From assembly GCA_964446935.1 (NCBI GenBank), contig CAYUQI010000035.1, forward strand, positions 1 through 9,035: a DNA stretch of 9,035 nucleotides, in the 5' to 3' direction. The translations under genes and the position numbers were made by a program. The notes under the pieces were generated by a model that was not told the DNA's origin, did no database searches, and saw only the letters and a program-made list of their open reading frames with translations. This stretch comes from UASB124 sp964446935 (lineage in GTDB: Bacteria > Babelota > Babeliae > Babelales > RVW-14). Below are positions 1-5,536 of this stretch, in pieces (positions within the stretch are counted from its first letter, which is position 1; each line of letters starts with the position of its first letter).

Positions 1-953
1 CCCTCAAAAACACATTCATAGGCTGCTTGGCAAAGAGGAAGCGAAAGCCCGCGCTGCTTAACAAGTCCATAAATCGATTGCGCTGTCCCGACACCTTCGG
101 GAAGGGGAACAAATTTTTTTGATACCTCATCAAGCGACATGCCTCCGCCAATATGTTTACCAAAGCGCAGGTTCCTACTGAGTGTTCCTGCACACGTCAA
201 CATAACATCACCAAGACCTGCAAGACCAAAGGCTGTTTGCGGTAATCCTTTATACACACTCGTTAGCTGAGCAATTTCTTCAAGCCCTTTGGTCACAAGA
301 AAGGCTACGGTGTTTTCGTGTTTATATCCAGACCCTTGGGCTATGCCAACAATGAGGGCTATAACATTTTTAACAGCACCGCATACTTGAACCCCAAGTG
401 GATCATTTGAAACATATGCTTTAAAGTAATCATTGGTAAGAATAAGAGCAAGTTCTTGTGCCAATGTTTGATCATGAGAGGCAACAATAGTTGCCGTTAC
501 CACGCGTTGCACAAGCTCTTGCGCAAAATTAGGACCAGCAACAACGGCATATGTTATTGGGGTTTTAAATACATCTTCAATAATAGTTGAAGGTATTTCA
601 GTTGTATCCTGCTCAATTCCTTTGCTCAAAATCACCCAACGGCTACTTTTGGCTTGAGGACATTGCTGCGCAATGGTTGAAAACACCGAACGCAAAAATC
701 GAACAGGAATCGCTTCAAAAATAAAATCAACATCTGATACGGCATCCATCAAGCTTGTTGTTACTTGAATGCGATTAGACAAGATAACGTCAGGAAGATA
801 TTTCTTATTGATGTGAACAGATTTGATGTCATGTGCACAATCTTCTTCGAAACACCACAAGGTAACCGCAACACCATTGTCAGCAAGCACTGTTGCAACA
901 GCAGTACCCCATGCTCCCGCACCAAGTACAGCAACTCGTTTCCCACGTTCCAT
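1..953 (-). CDS. gpsA: NAD(P)H-dependent glycerol-3-phosphate dehydrogenase, 3' end cut by window edge
   Basis: The enzyme reduces dihydroxyacetone phosphate to sn-glycerol 3-phosphate in the cytoplasm, the entry step of phospholipid synthesis. About 317 residues are visible; the family usually has 330-340, so roughly 20 C-terminal residues lie beyond base 1. The Rossmann dinucleotide loop GAGAWGTA is at residues 11-18. The active-site stretch GAVKNV has its catalytic lysine at residue 195, the GLGDVMLTC motif has Asp at 249, and the SRNLRFG motif follows. These positions match the well-studied enterobacterial enzyme almost residue for residue, so the function looks intact. The ATG lies three bases after the uppS stop codon, with a weak GGACGG-like ribosome site inside the uppS end. 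Translation is therefore probably coupled and the two genes share one transcript. Identification is very secure. Confidence 0.95.
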   Translation of the reverse strand, partial: MERGKRVAVLGAGAWGTAVATVLADNGVAVTLWCFEEDCAHDIKSVHINKKYLPDVILSNRIQVTTSLMDAVSDVDFIFEAIPVRFLRSVFSTIAQQCPQAKSSRWVILSKGIEQDTTEIPSTIIEDVFKTPITYAVVAGPNFAQELVQRVVTATIVASHDQTLAQELALILTNDYFKAYVSNDPLGVQVCGAVKNVIALIVGIAQGSGYKHENTVAFLVTKGLEEIAQLTSVYKGLPQTAFGLAGLGDVMLTCAGTLSRNLRFGKHIGGGMSLDEVSKKFVPLPEGVGTAQSIYGLVKQRGLSLPLCQAAYECVFE

Positions 954-956
954 AGA

Positions 957-1643
957 TCACCGTCCAAAATTGCGTTTGGTTTGTTTAAAACGTTCAATAC
1001 ATTGTTCAATATGGCTTTCTGTAATTTCAGGCCAATAGCAATCGAGAAATGAATATTCACTGTATGCAGACTGAAAGAGTAAAAAATTACTCAGTCGTGA
1101 AATTTTACCGGTACGAATAATGAGATCTGGATCAGGAATCCCGGCAGTCCACAAAGCTTCACGTATGGTATCCTGCGTAATATCATTAACATGCAGTACG
1201 CCATCCTTAACTTTTTGTGCAATAACCCTTACTGCTTCGGTTAATTCAGCGGTCCCGCCATAACAAAAAAGAAGATTAAGATTGAGCGTGGTCAAATGTT
1301 TGGTTTGTTCCTCAACCTTTGTGATTGAATCCCTAACGTTTTCAGGGAAAAGAGAACGATCACCAATAAAACGCACACGAATACCATTACTCACCAGTTC
1401 AGGAATTTCATTGGGAATATTGGTTGCCAAAAGTGAAAATAAATAATTTTTTTCAAAATCACCACGTCGAAAATTCTCAATCGAAAACGTGTAAAATGAT
1501 AGGTACTTGATACCGTTTTTTATAGCTACCTTGATGGCCGTTCGTACAGTTTCCATTCCCTTTTTGTGGCCTAAAAAACTCTCCAATTTATGTTGAAGAG
1601 CCCACCGCCGGTTACCATCAGGAATTATAGCCAAATGTTGCAT
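957..1643 (-). CDS. uppS: Isoprenyl transferase (undecaprenyl/polyprenyl diphosphate synthase, cis-prenyltransferase)
   Basis: The enzyme condenses isopentenyl diphosphate onto an allylic primer to make the C50-C55 lipid carrier for peptidoglycan and surface glycans. It is 228 residues long, slightly short for the family. Visible family motifs are PDGNRRWA (residues 8-15, catalytic Asp9), LGHKKG (24-29, His26), FSIEN (53-57), RFIGDRSLFP (91-100), YGG (128-130) and RLSNFLLFQSAYSEYSFLD (183-201), with Glu196 and Asp201 at the conserved metal/substrate positions. Two usually conserved residues differ: the arginine of YGGR is Thr131, and the glutamate of the RT(S/G)GE motif is Ile181 (RTGKIS). 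The product chain length or primer may therefore not be the textbook one. The start ATG has a good ribosome site, TAAGGAGAGA (1651-1660 on the minus strand). It is the first gene of a two-gene unit with gpsA. Confidence 0.92.
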   Translation of the reverse strand: MQHLAIIPDGNRRWALQHKLESFLGHKKGMETVRTAIKVAIKNGIKYLSFYTFSIENFRRGDFEKNYLFSLLATNIPNEIPELVSNGIRVRFIGDRSLFPENVRDSITKVEEQTKHLTTLNLNLLFCYGGTAELTEAVRVIAQKVKDGVLHVNDITQDTIREALWTAGIPDPDLIIRTGKISRLSNFLLFQSAYSEYSFLDCYWPEITESHIEQCIERFKQTKRNFGR

Positions 1644-1667
1644 AAGAAAATCTCTCCTTACACCATT

Positions 1668-1706
1668 GTTACTATATTATCAATGTATAAGCGCTATCAT
1701 AGTAAC
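1668..1706. repeat. Interrupted palindrome over the probable uppS promoter
   Basis: GTTACTAT at 1668-1675 and ATAGTAAC at 1699-1706 are perfect 8-base inverted arms separated by 23 bases. On the minus strand the left arm overlaps a TATAGT hexamer (1671-1676), a good -10 candidate placed about 27 bases before the uppS start. No convincing -35 box is visible (TGATAG at the right distance). The arrangement would suit a regulator binding site, but 8-base arms can arise by chance in AT-rich DNA. Confidence 0.35.
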
Positions 1707-1780
1707 GAAATTTGCACAAGTTGCAAGATGAAGAGGGCTTTTCAGCATCCGCAGTTTTTAGATATCCCACACAGCGAGTA

Positions 1781-1808
1781 TTGACAAATTGAAAATATTG
1801 CATAGGCT
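1781..1808 (+). promoter_or_regulatory. Candidate sigma70-type promoter of the USP-like gene
   Basis: A perfect TTGACA (-35) lies at 1781-1786. TAGGCT is at 1803-1808 with 16-base spacing, and TATAGA is slightly further on at 1808-1813. The -10 match is only moderate. It sits about 80 bases before the start codon, in the divergent gap shared with uppS. The promoter in front of the HAD gene has the same -35 and a near-identical TAGACTA at the same spacing. Confidence 0.45.
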
Positions 1809-1825
1809 ATAGAACATAGGAAAAA

Positions 1826-1841
1826 GCAGGTTAAATCCTGC
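1826..1841 (+). other. Small leader hairpin before the USP-like gene
   Basis: GCAGG (1826-1830) and CCTGC (1837-1841) can pair around a 6-base loop, with A5 before and TTTT shortly after. It would lie in the 5' untranslated region. The stem is only 5 bp, too weak to call a terminator; it could be chance. Confidence 0.2.
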
Positions 1842-1886
1842 ATTTTCAAGCAAAAACAACATGTTTTTTAATTTTTGGGGGTTATT

Positions 1887-3506
1887 ATGAAATTTTTACG
1901 TTTCTTCTTTATAACATACATTTCAATACTTGTTAGTTTAGAACCATCGTTTGGTGCAGTGTCTCACCGTGTTGATTCTACTGAGTATCCTTTTGGTTTG
2001 TTAAACAAAACAGAATTCAATGGGGGCATATGCTTTGCCGATCAGACAATTCAATGTCTTTTCCAAAACAAAACAATTTGCGAAACAATTAAAAATTTAA
2101 ATGGCATTTCATCTATTTGTTCACAACTATACAAATTAAAAACCAAGGACCAATGCATTTGCTCTGCCCATCGAGGAATTCCTTGTGCTTGGAATTTCAT
2201 TCAAGATCTTTGGGGAAAATACTCTTTTGGACAAAGTGATTTTGCATTCTTTCTTTCTCTTATGTCTGAACTTTTTAAAGAGGTTCAAGGATTAGGACCT
2301 CGTTTTTACTCCTATTATGAACACAACCAAAAGCTTCAAGGCTTTGACAAAACATGTTATGAAGCTTCGTTTAATATTCAAGACGAAGGCTATGTCGCAT
2401 GGAGCATCCCTAACCTCTATAAACCACTCCATCAATACAACACCAATGAACAACAATCAAACATAGGACTCGACGCAAATATCATCGTTGTCCCTGGCCT
2501 TAACCTTATTGCATTAGAAATTAATAATCAAATCTCTGAGCAAGCATTGGTTACCCTTGAAACGCGCATTGGGGATCTATTTGAACGGTTATGGCATCAT
2601 GCAACCGGTCGACAATGCAAAATTAACATTCGTCTTAAGGGCGTAACTGCAAGCATGAAAACCACAAGTAATGAGAAACACCTTGTTGCTTATGTTAAAC
2701 ATCAAGATCAATGGATTTTATGTAGTGATGATATATTGATTAAACCAGTCGGCACAACACTGCAAAATGTTGCTCATGACATTTATAATACCCTTTGCGG
2801 TAGGCTCAATCAAAGCTTTGAAATAATACCAGGATCAAATATCTATACAACAACACGAACAACATTTACCTCTGCAAAACCATCGACCCTGTATTATGAA
2901 ATTGAAGAACTTACAACGCCAAGCGACAAAGTAGTAACCATATCGTATGCACAACAACATTCATCATCTTCTTCATCAACGTACCACCCATCCCCACAAC
3001 AGCGAACTGACACCATCACCATCAACAACATTACTGATCTTGGGCAATTACAACATGTTCATCCGAACATTACCGACACCATGATAGAAGAACTTACAAG
3101 CATTTTAATCGCTAAGAACTATATTGACCCGTACAGTGGTGGCATTTCACCACAGGGCGGCGTTGAAATTGGAACGTGGCTTGTTCATATTATGCACAAT
3201 AGATCATCGTCCTCATCTTCAACAACAACACCATCAACTCCAGTAGCACCTGTAGAGAAACAAAAACAGCCAGCGGAATCAAATCTCTCTAACAATCAAG
3301 ATCTTATCATGGGGCTCGTTGACGGGATTAGAAAGATAGGCGATTGTAACGATTTAGAATTTTATGAATTCAAGAATAATCAAAACGTTGTAACACTTAA
3401 GAAAGAACTTTACAGCAAATTCATGGTTAACCCTGATGGAAGCCTCAAACAAGAAGCTCAGCAATTCATCATTAACTGGCTCACACAAAATCTTATTATT
3501 CGTTAA
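1887..3506 (+). CDS. Secreted protein with divergent ubiquitin-specific-protease (peptidase C19)-like core and Ser-rich C-terminal tail
   Basis: This is a candidate deubiquitinase of 539 residues. Residues 1-24 form a Sec signal peptide (KFLR, hydrophobic stretch, SFGA). A USP-type Cys box follows: GGICFADQTIQCLF (46-59) fits the family pattern G-N-T-C-[FY]-x-N-x-x-L-Q-x-L, with Cys49 as nucleophile. GQSDFAFFL (115-123) fits the QQDAxEFL box. The His box is KHLVAYVKHQDQW (264-276) with His265, then ILCSDD (277-282). The usual third catalytic Asn/Asp position is Ser280, while the adjacent conserved Asp is kept (281). Cysteines at 65, 78, 90, 92 and 100 might form disulfides or bind metal. Residues 310-539 are a tail with two six-serine tracts (359-364, 440-445), each near a similar helical module (399-436 and 504-538). 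I chose ATG 1887, preceded by GGGGG, because it starts exactly at the signal peptide; an in-frame TTG at 1875 is less likely. USP-like identity is motif-based; substrate and activity are unproven. Confidence 0.68.
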   Translation: MKFLRFFFITYISILVSLEPSFGAVSHRVDSTEYPFGLLNKTEFNGGICFADQTIQCLFQNKTICETIKNLNGISSICSQLYKLKTKDQCICSAHRGIPCAWNFIQDLWGKYSFGQSDFAFFLSLMSELFKEVQGLGPRFYSYYEHNQKLQGFDKTCYEASFNIQDEGYVAWSIPNLYKPLHQYNTNEQQSNIGLDANIIVVPGLNLIALEINNQISEQALVTLETRIGDLFERLWHHATGRQCKINIRLKGVTASMKTTSNEKHLVAYVKHQDQWILCSDDILIKPVGTTLQNVAHDIYNTLCGRLNQSFEIIPGSNIYTTTRTTFTSAKPSTLYYEIEELTTPSDKVVTISYAQQHSSSSSSTYHPSPQQRTDTITINNITDLGQLQHVHPNITDTMIEELTSILIAKNYIDPYSGGISPQGGVEIGTWLVHIMHNRSSSSSSTTTPSTPVAPVEKQKQPAESNLSNNQDLIMGLVDGIRKIGDCNDLEFYEFKNNQNVVTLKKELYSKFMVNPDGSLKQEAQQFIINWLTQNLIIR

Positions 3507-3518
3507 TAATGGCAAAAA

Positions 3519-3555
3519 GTTGGGTTTGGCTGTCAAAAAACTATCCAAACCCAAC
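3519..3555. terminator. Strong inverted repeat after the USP-like gene
   Basis: GTTGGGTTTGG (3519-3529) and CCAAACCCAAC (3545-3555) are perfect 11-base arms around a 15-base loop, 12 bases past the stop codon. On the plus strand the stem is followed by AATAAATTTG, not a clean T-run. On the minus strand it is followed by TTTTT (3518-3514), so as an intrinsic terminator it reads better leftward. It may end or stabilise the upstream mRNA, or block antisense transcription into the gene. Confidence 0.5.
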
Positions 3556-3569
3556 AATAAATTTGCAAT

Positions 3570-3597
3570 TTGACATAACATATCAATGGGTTAGACT
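3570..3597 (+). promoter_or_regulatory. Candidate sigma70-type promoter of the HAD gene
   Basis: A perfect TTGACA (3570-3575) is followed after 16 bases by TAGACT (3592-3597), with TAGATA/GATAAT a few bases further on. It lies about 110 bases before the start codon and downstream of the inverted repeat, which fits a separate transcription unit. Confidence 0.45.
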
Positions 3598-3690
3598 AGA
3601 TAATTATAGATTTTGGGGCCTTTCTAGGTATATGATCTATAAGAAACCGATAAAAAGGCGGGGGTCATTTTTAAATTCATCAAATTATTA

Positions 3691-3694
3691 GGAG
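3691..3694 (+). promoter_or_regulatory. Distant Shine-Dalgarno of the HAD gene
   Basis: GGAG is the only purine-rich ribosome site before ATG 3709, but it is 14 bases away, against the usual 5-9. No in-frame ATG, GTG or TTG lies between them, so the start is kept and the spacing is simply unusual. Confidence 0.4.
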
Positions 3695-3708
3695 ATTTTT
3701 TTACATCT

Positions 3709-4389
3709 ATGGATGAAATCAAACCAAAAATAAAAGCTATCATTTTCGATATGGATGGCACGATCATCAACACTGAACGCGCATGGCAAAAGACAACGAT
3801 CGAAGTCATTAAAACATATTGTACGATAGCTGAATTCACTGAAGAACAAAAAAAGTTTCTTCGCACACTTTCAGGCGTTGGACTCGCTCACAGCGTTGCA
3901 GCTATTAAAGAGTTCTTCAACCTACCACAGCCAATTGACGAAATTATGGCATACAAAACTAAGGTTGCTGCAAAGAATTTGTCCACCGATATTTCATTTA
4001 TCGAAGGATTTGAGCAATTTCATAAACGCCTTCAAGCAGCTGCCATTCCAACCAGTGTGGCAACTAACGCTTCACCAGAAACATTGCAACAAATGTCACA
4101 AAAAATGAATTTACGAGATTTTTTTGGACACAACCTCTATTGCAGTGCTGATGTTGGACATAAATTTAAACCGGATCCTGCAGTGTTTTTGCACGCAGCC
4201 CAAAAGCTTTTGGTAAAGCCAGAAGATTGTATCGTATTTGAAGATTCCCTTGCAGGCATTCAAGCCGCCAAAGCCGCAGGCATGAAGTGCATTGCTATCA
4301 AAAATGAATTCAATCAAAACTTTCTTGATCAAGCACATAATGCTATTGAAAGCTATCATCAAGCGGACGAAGTCCTTAAGAAAATCTAA
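3709..4389 (+). CDS. HAD-superfamily phosphatase/phosphomutase (beta-phosphoglucomutase or phosphoglycolate phosphatase-like)
   Basis: A cytoplasmic 226-residue HAD hydrolase of subfamily I, with the helical cap inserted between motifs I and II. Motif I is FDMDGT (residues 13-18), with nucleophile Asp14 and acid/base Asp16. Motif II is VATNAS (117-122, Thr119), motif III is KFKPDP (152-157, Lys154) and motif IV is FEDSLAGIQAAKAAG (177-191, Glu178/Asp179). All catalytic residues are present, so the enzyme should be active on a small phosphorylated metabolite. The family covers beta-phosphoglucomutases, phosphoglycolate phosphatases and sugar-phosphate phosphatases; the sequence alone does not choose between them. 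No signal peptide is present. It is followed after 80 bases by another HAD-like gene of the KdsC type on the same strand. Confidence 0.88.
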   Translation: MDEIKPKIKAIIFDMDGTIINTERAWQKTTIEVIKTYCTIAEFTEEQKKFLRTLSGVGLAHSVAAIKEFFNLPQPIDEIMAYKTKVAAKNLSTDISFIEGFEQFHKRLQAAAIPTSVATNASPETLQQMSQKMNLRDFFGHNLYCSADVGHKFKPDPAVFLHAAQKLLVKPEDCIVFEDSLAGIQAAKAAGMKCIAIKNEFNQNFLDQAHNAIESYHQADEVLKKI

Positions 4390-4423
4390 AATCTTCGCTC
4401 ATTCTTTACTTTGATGCACGATT

Positions 4424-4453
4424 TTGTACCATAGTTTTCTACAAACATATTAT
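4424..4453 (+). promoter_or_regulatory. Weak candidate promoter of the kdsC-like gene
   Basis: TTGTAC (4424-4429) and TATTAT (4448-4453) are 18 bases apart in the 80-base gap after the HAD gene. The -10 is good and the -35 poor. Read-through from the HAD gene is equally possible, since no terminator is visible between the genes. Confidence 0.25.
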
Positions 4454-4469
4454 TTAAACAAGGAAAACC

Positions 4470-4764
4470 ATGATGGCTACTGNNNNNNNNNNNNNNNNNN
4501 NNNNNNNNNNNNNNNNNNNNNNNNNNNNNNNNNNNNNNNNNNNNNNNNNNNNNNNNNNNNNNNNNNNNNNNNNNNNNNNNNNTGCACAACATGGTCGATC
4601 TCTATGCCTGTCCAGCCAACAGCCCTTTTTATTTACAACAAGTAGCAGATGTTATTATCCCACGACATGGTGGCAATGGAGCATTTCGTCTTTTGATGGA
4701 TCTTGTGCTTTACATCAACGGCAAACACTTCGCACAAGCGTTAATTGATAAAACGCTTCTTTAG
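4470..4764 (+). CDS. KdsC-like HAD phosphatase, interrupted by an assembly gap
   Basis: KdsC removes phosphate from 3-deoxy-D-manno-octulosonate 8-phosphate during Kdo synthesis for lipopolysaccharide. The left flank of the gap shows a good ribosome site (AAGGA, 4460-4464) and a start, ATGATGGCTACTG, at 4470. The right flank reads in frame from 4585 to TAG 4764, giving 59 residues that include VADVIIPRHGGNGAFRLL and a helix ending YINGKH. This fits the C-terminus of KdsC (pattern ADYVTxxxGGxGAVRE, then a helix ILxxxGxW). The two sides are in different frames if the N count is taken literally, but 100 Ns is a conventional placeholder. A full KdsC of about 165-180 residues would need roughly 300 missing bases. 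The catalytic motifs fall in the gap and cannot be checked. That both flanks belong to one gene is inference; two different genes cannot be excluded. Confidence 0.55.
4483..4582. other. Assembly gap, 100 Ns
   Basis: Exactly 100 undetermined bases, the usual filler for a gap of unknown length. The window is therefore a scaffold of at least two contigs, and adjacency across this point rests on scaffolding. Confidence 0.98.
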
Positions 4765-4768
4765 AAAC

Positions 4769-5431
4769 TTAAGCTCGCCGTGTAACTTTTTCAATATCAT
4801 TTTTGATATATCTAAAAAAATTAGCAACTTTTTCTTTGGCGCATGCAAGATAATAACGAAAGCCCGTCTTAGGCAACGTTACTGGCACCACTGCTGGCAT
4901 CGGCCCGTAATGCGTACATCGTGTTTTAATAACATCAAAATGTTGCTCATATTTTTTATAAATAATCTGATCATCGGTAATCACAACATTCTCTTGATTT
5001 TTGTTATTGGCCGATTTAGTCCAATTAAATGAGCCGGTCCATACGTGATTATCAATCAAAGCAAACTTGTTATGCATAATTGAAGCATAAAAGAAACGTT
5101 TGCCCGATCGTCGCGAACCATTATCATAGACATACAAATTCATGTTATGTTGTTTGAGCATATTTCCCTTACCGCTCAACCCATCAACGCTTGAAGAATC
5201 AAGAATCATTTGCACATCAACCCCTCGATTTTTTGCTGCAATCAATGCATCGGTTATAGTTTTATCGGTCAACATATATACAGCAGCATGAATACGAGTT
5301 TGGGCTTGATTAATAAGTTGCAAAAGCCGATTAGTTGGATGGTCATCAGGTGAAAAAAGAACCTCACTTGTTCCACCCAACCACGTCATTACTATCAATC
5401 CCACTATAAAGAATATCCTGACACCGTTCAT
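4769..5431 (-). CDS. Secreted single-HKD phospholipase D-like protein (Nuc-type endonuclease or phosphodiesterase)
   Basis: 220 residues. A signal peptide or N-terminal anchor spans about residues 4-20. The body has the PLD-superfamily fold: VLFSPDD near 24-30, AAVYMLTDKTITDALIAA at 49-66, then one HKD motif, MHNKFALID (119-127: His120, Lys122, Asp127), followed by GSFNWT (133-138) and ENV (147-149). A single HKD means it should work as a homodimer, as in the bacterial Nuc endonuclease family; relatives cut DNA, RNA or phospholipids. The export signal places it in the periplasm, the inner membrane or outside. Its ATG has a ribosome site GAAGGT (5437-5442). Its stop lies only four bases from the stop of the convergent kdsC-like gene. 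A role in nutrient nucleic-acid breakdown, DNA uptake or host interaction is possible; the sequence does not decide. Confidence 0.85.
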   Translation of the reverse strand: MNGVRIFFIVGLIVMTWLGGTSEVLFSPDDHPTNRLLQLINQAQTRIHAAVYMLTDKTITDALIAAKNRGVDVQMILDSSSVDGLSGKGNMLKQHNMNLYVYDNGSRRSGKRFFYASIMHNKFALIDNHVWTGSFNWTKSANNKNQENVVITDDQIIYKKYEQHFDVIKTRCTHYGPMPAVVPVTLPKTGFRYYLACAKEKVANFFRYIKNDIEKVTRRA

Positions 5432-5464
5432 ACTACACCTTCCGAGACCTTCTCAATCATTTAT

Positions 5465-5493
5465 TTGAATTTTTTGTTCGAACTGCGTATGGT
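5465..5493 (+). promoter_or_regulatory. Candidate promoter of the coiled-coil protein gene
   Basis: TTGAAT (5465-5470) and TATGGT (5488-5493) are separated by 17 bases, in the 105-base divergent gap between the PLD-like gene and the coiled-coil gene. Matches are four or five of six per box. The predicted transcript would start about 35 bases before the ATG. Confidence 0.35.
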
Positions 5494-5521
5494 ATACAGA
5501 AAAGACACTCAAGTTGTGTTT

Positions 5522-5531
5522 GAGGAAAGGA
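5522..5531 (+). promoter_or_regulatory. Ribosome binding site fixing the coiled-coil gene start
   Basis: GAGGAAAGGA ends five bases before ATG 5537. This supports that start over the in-frame TTG at 5465, which has no ribosome site and would place 24 charged residues before the signal peptide. Confidence 0.7.
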
Positions 5532-5536
5532 CAGTA

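Noticed and set aside
761..1060. ORFs on both strands across the gpsA/uppS junction
   Set aside because: They are other-frame shadows of two strongly recognised genes.
1590..1784. 64-codon plus-strand ORF opposite the uppS start
   Set aside because: It overlaps the uppS 5' end and divergent promoter region, has no ribosome site and its residues look random.
1875..1886. TTG at 1875 as start of the USP-like protein (four extra residues)
   Set aside because: ATG 1887 begins the signal peptide exactly, and the run of five Gs before it suits a ribosome site; TTG would lie inside that site.
1861..1890. Nine-codon ORF ATG TTT TTT ... TGA overlapping the USP-like start
   Set aside because: It could be a coupling leader peptide, but it has no ribosome site and its Phe-rich content follows from the T-rich sequence.
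2961..3221. Serine-codon tracts considered as microsatellite or phase-variable repeats
   Set aside because: The TCA/TCT/TCG codons are mixed and each run is only six codons, so they look like selected low-complexity linkers and not slippage-prone repeats.
3509..3691. 60-codon plus-strand ORF after the USP-like gene
   Set aside because: It starts in the strong inverted repeat, has no ribosome site and spans the probable HAD promoter; the residues show no domain.
5465..5536. TTG 5465 as start of the coiled-coil protein
   Set aside because: It has no ribosome site, puts 24 charged residues before a clear signal peptide and coincides with a promoter-like -35 box.
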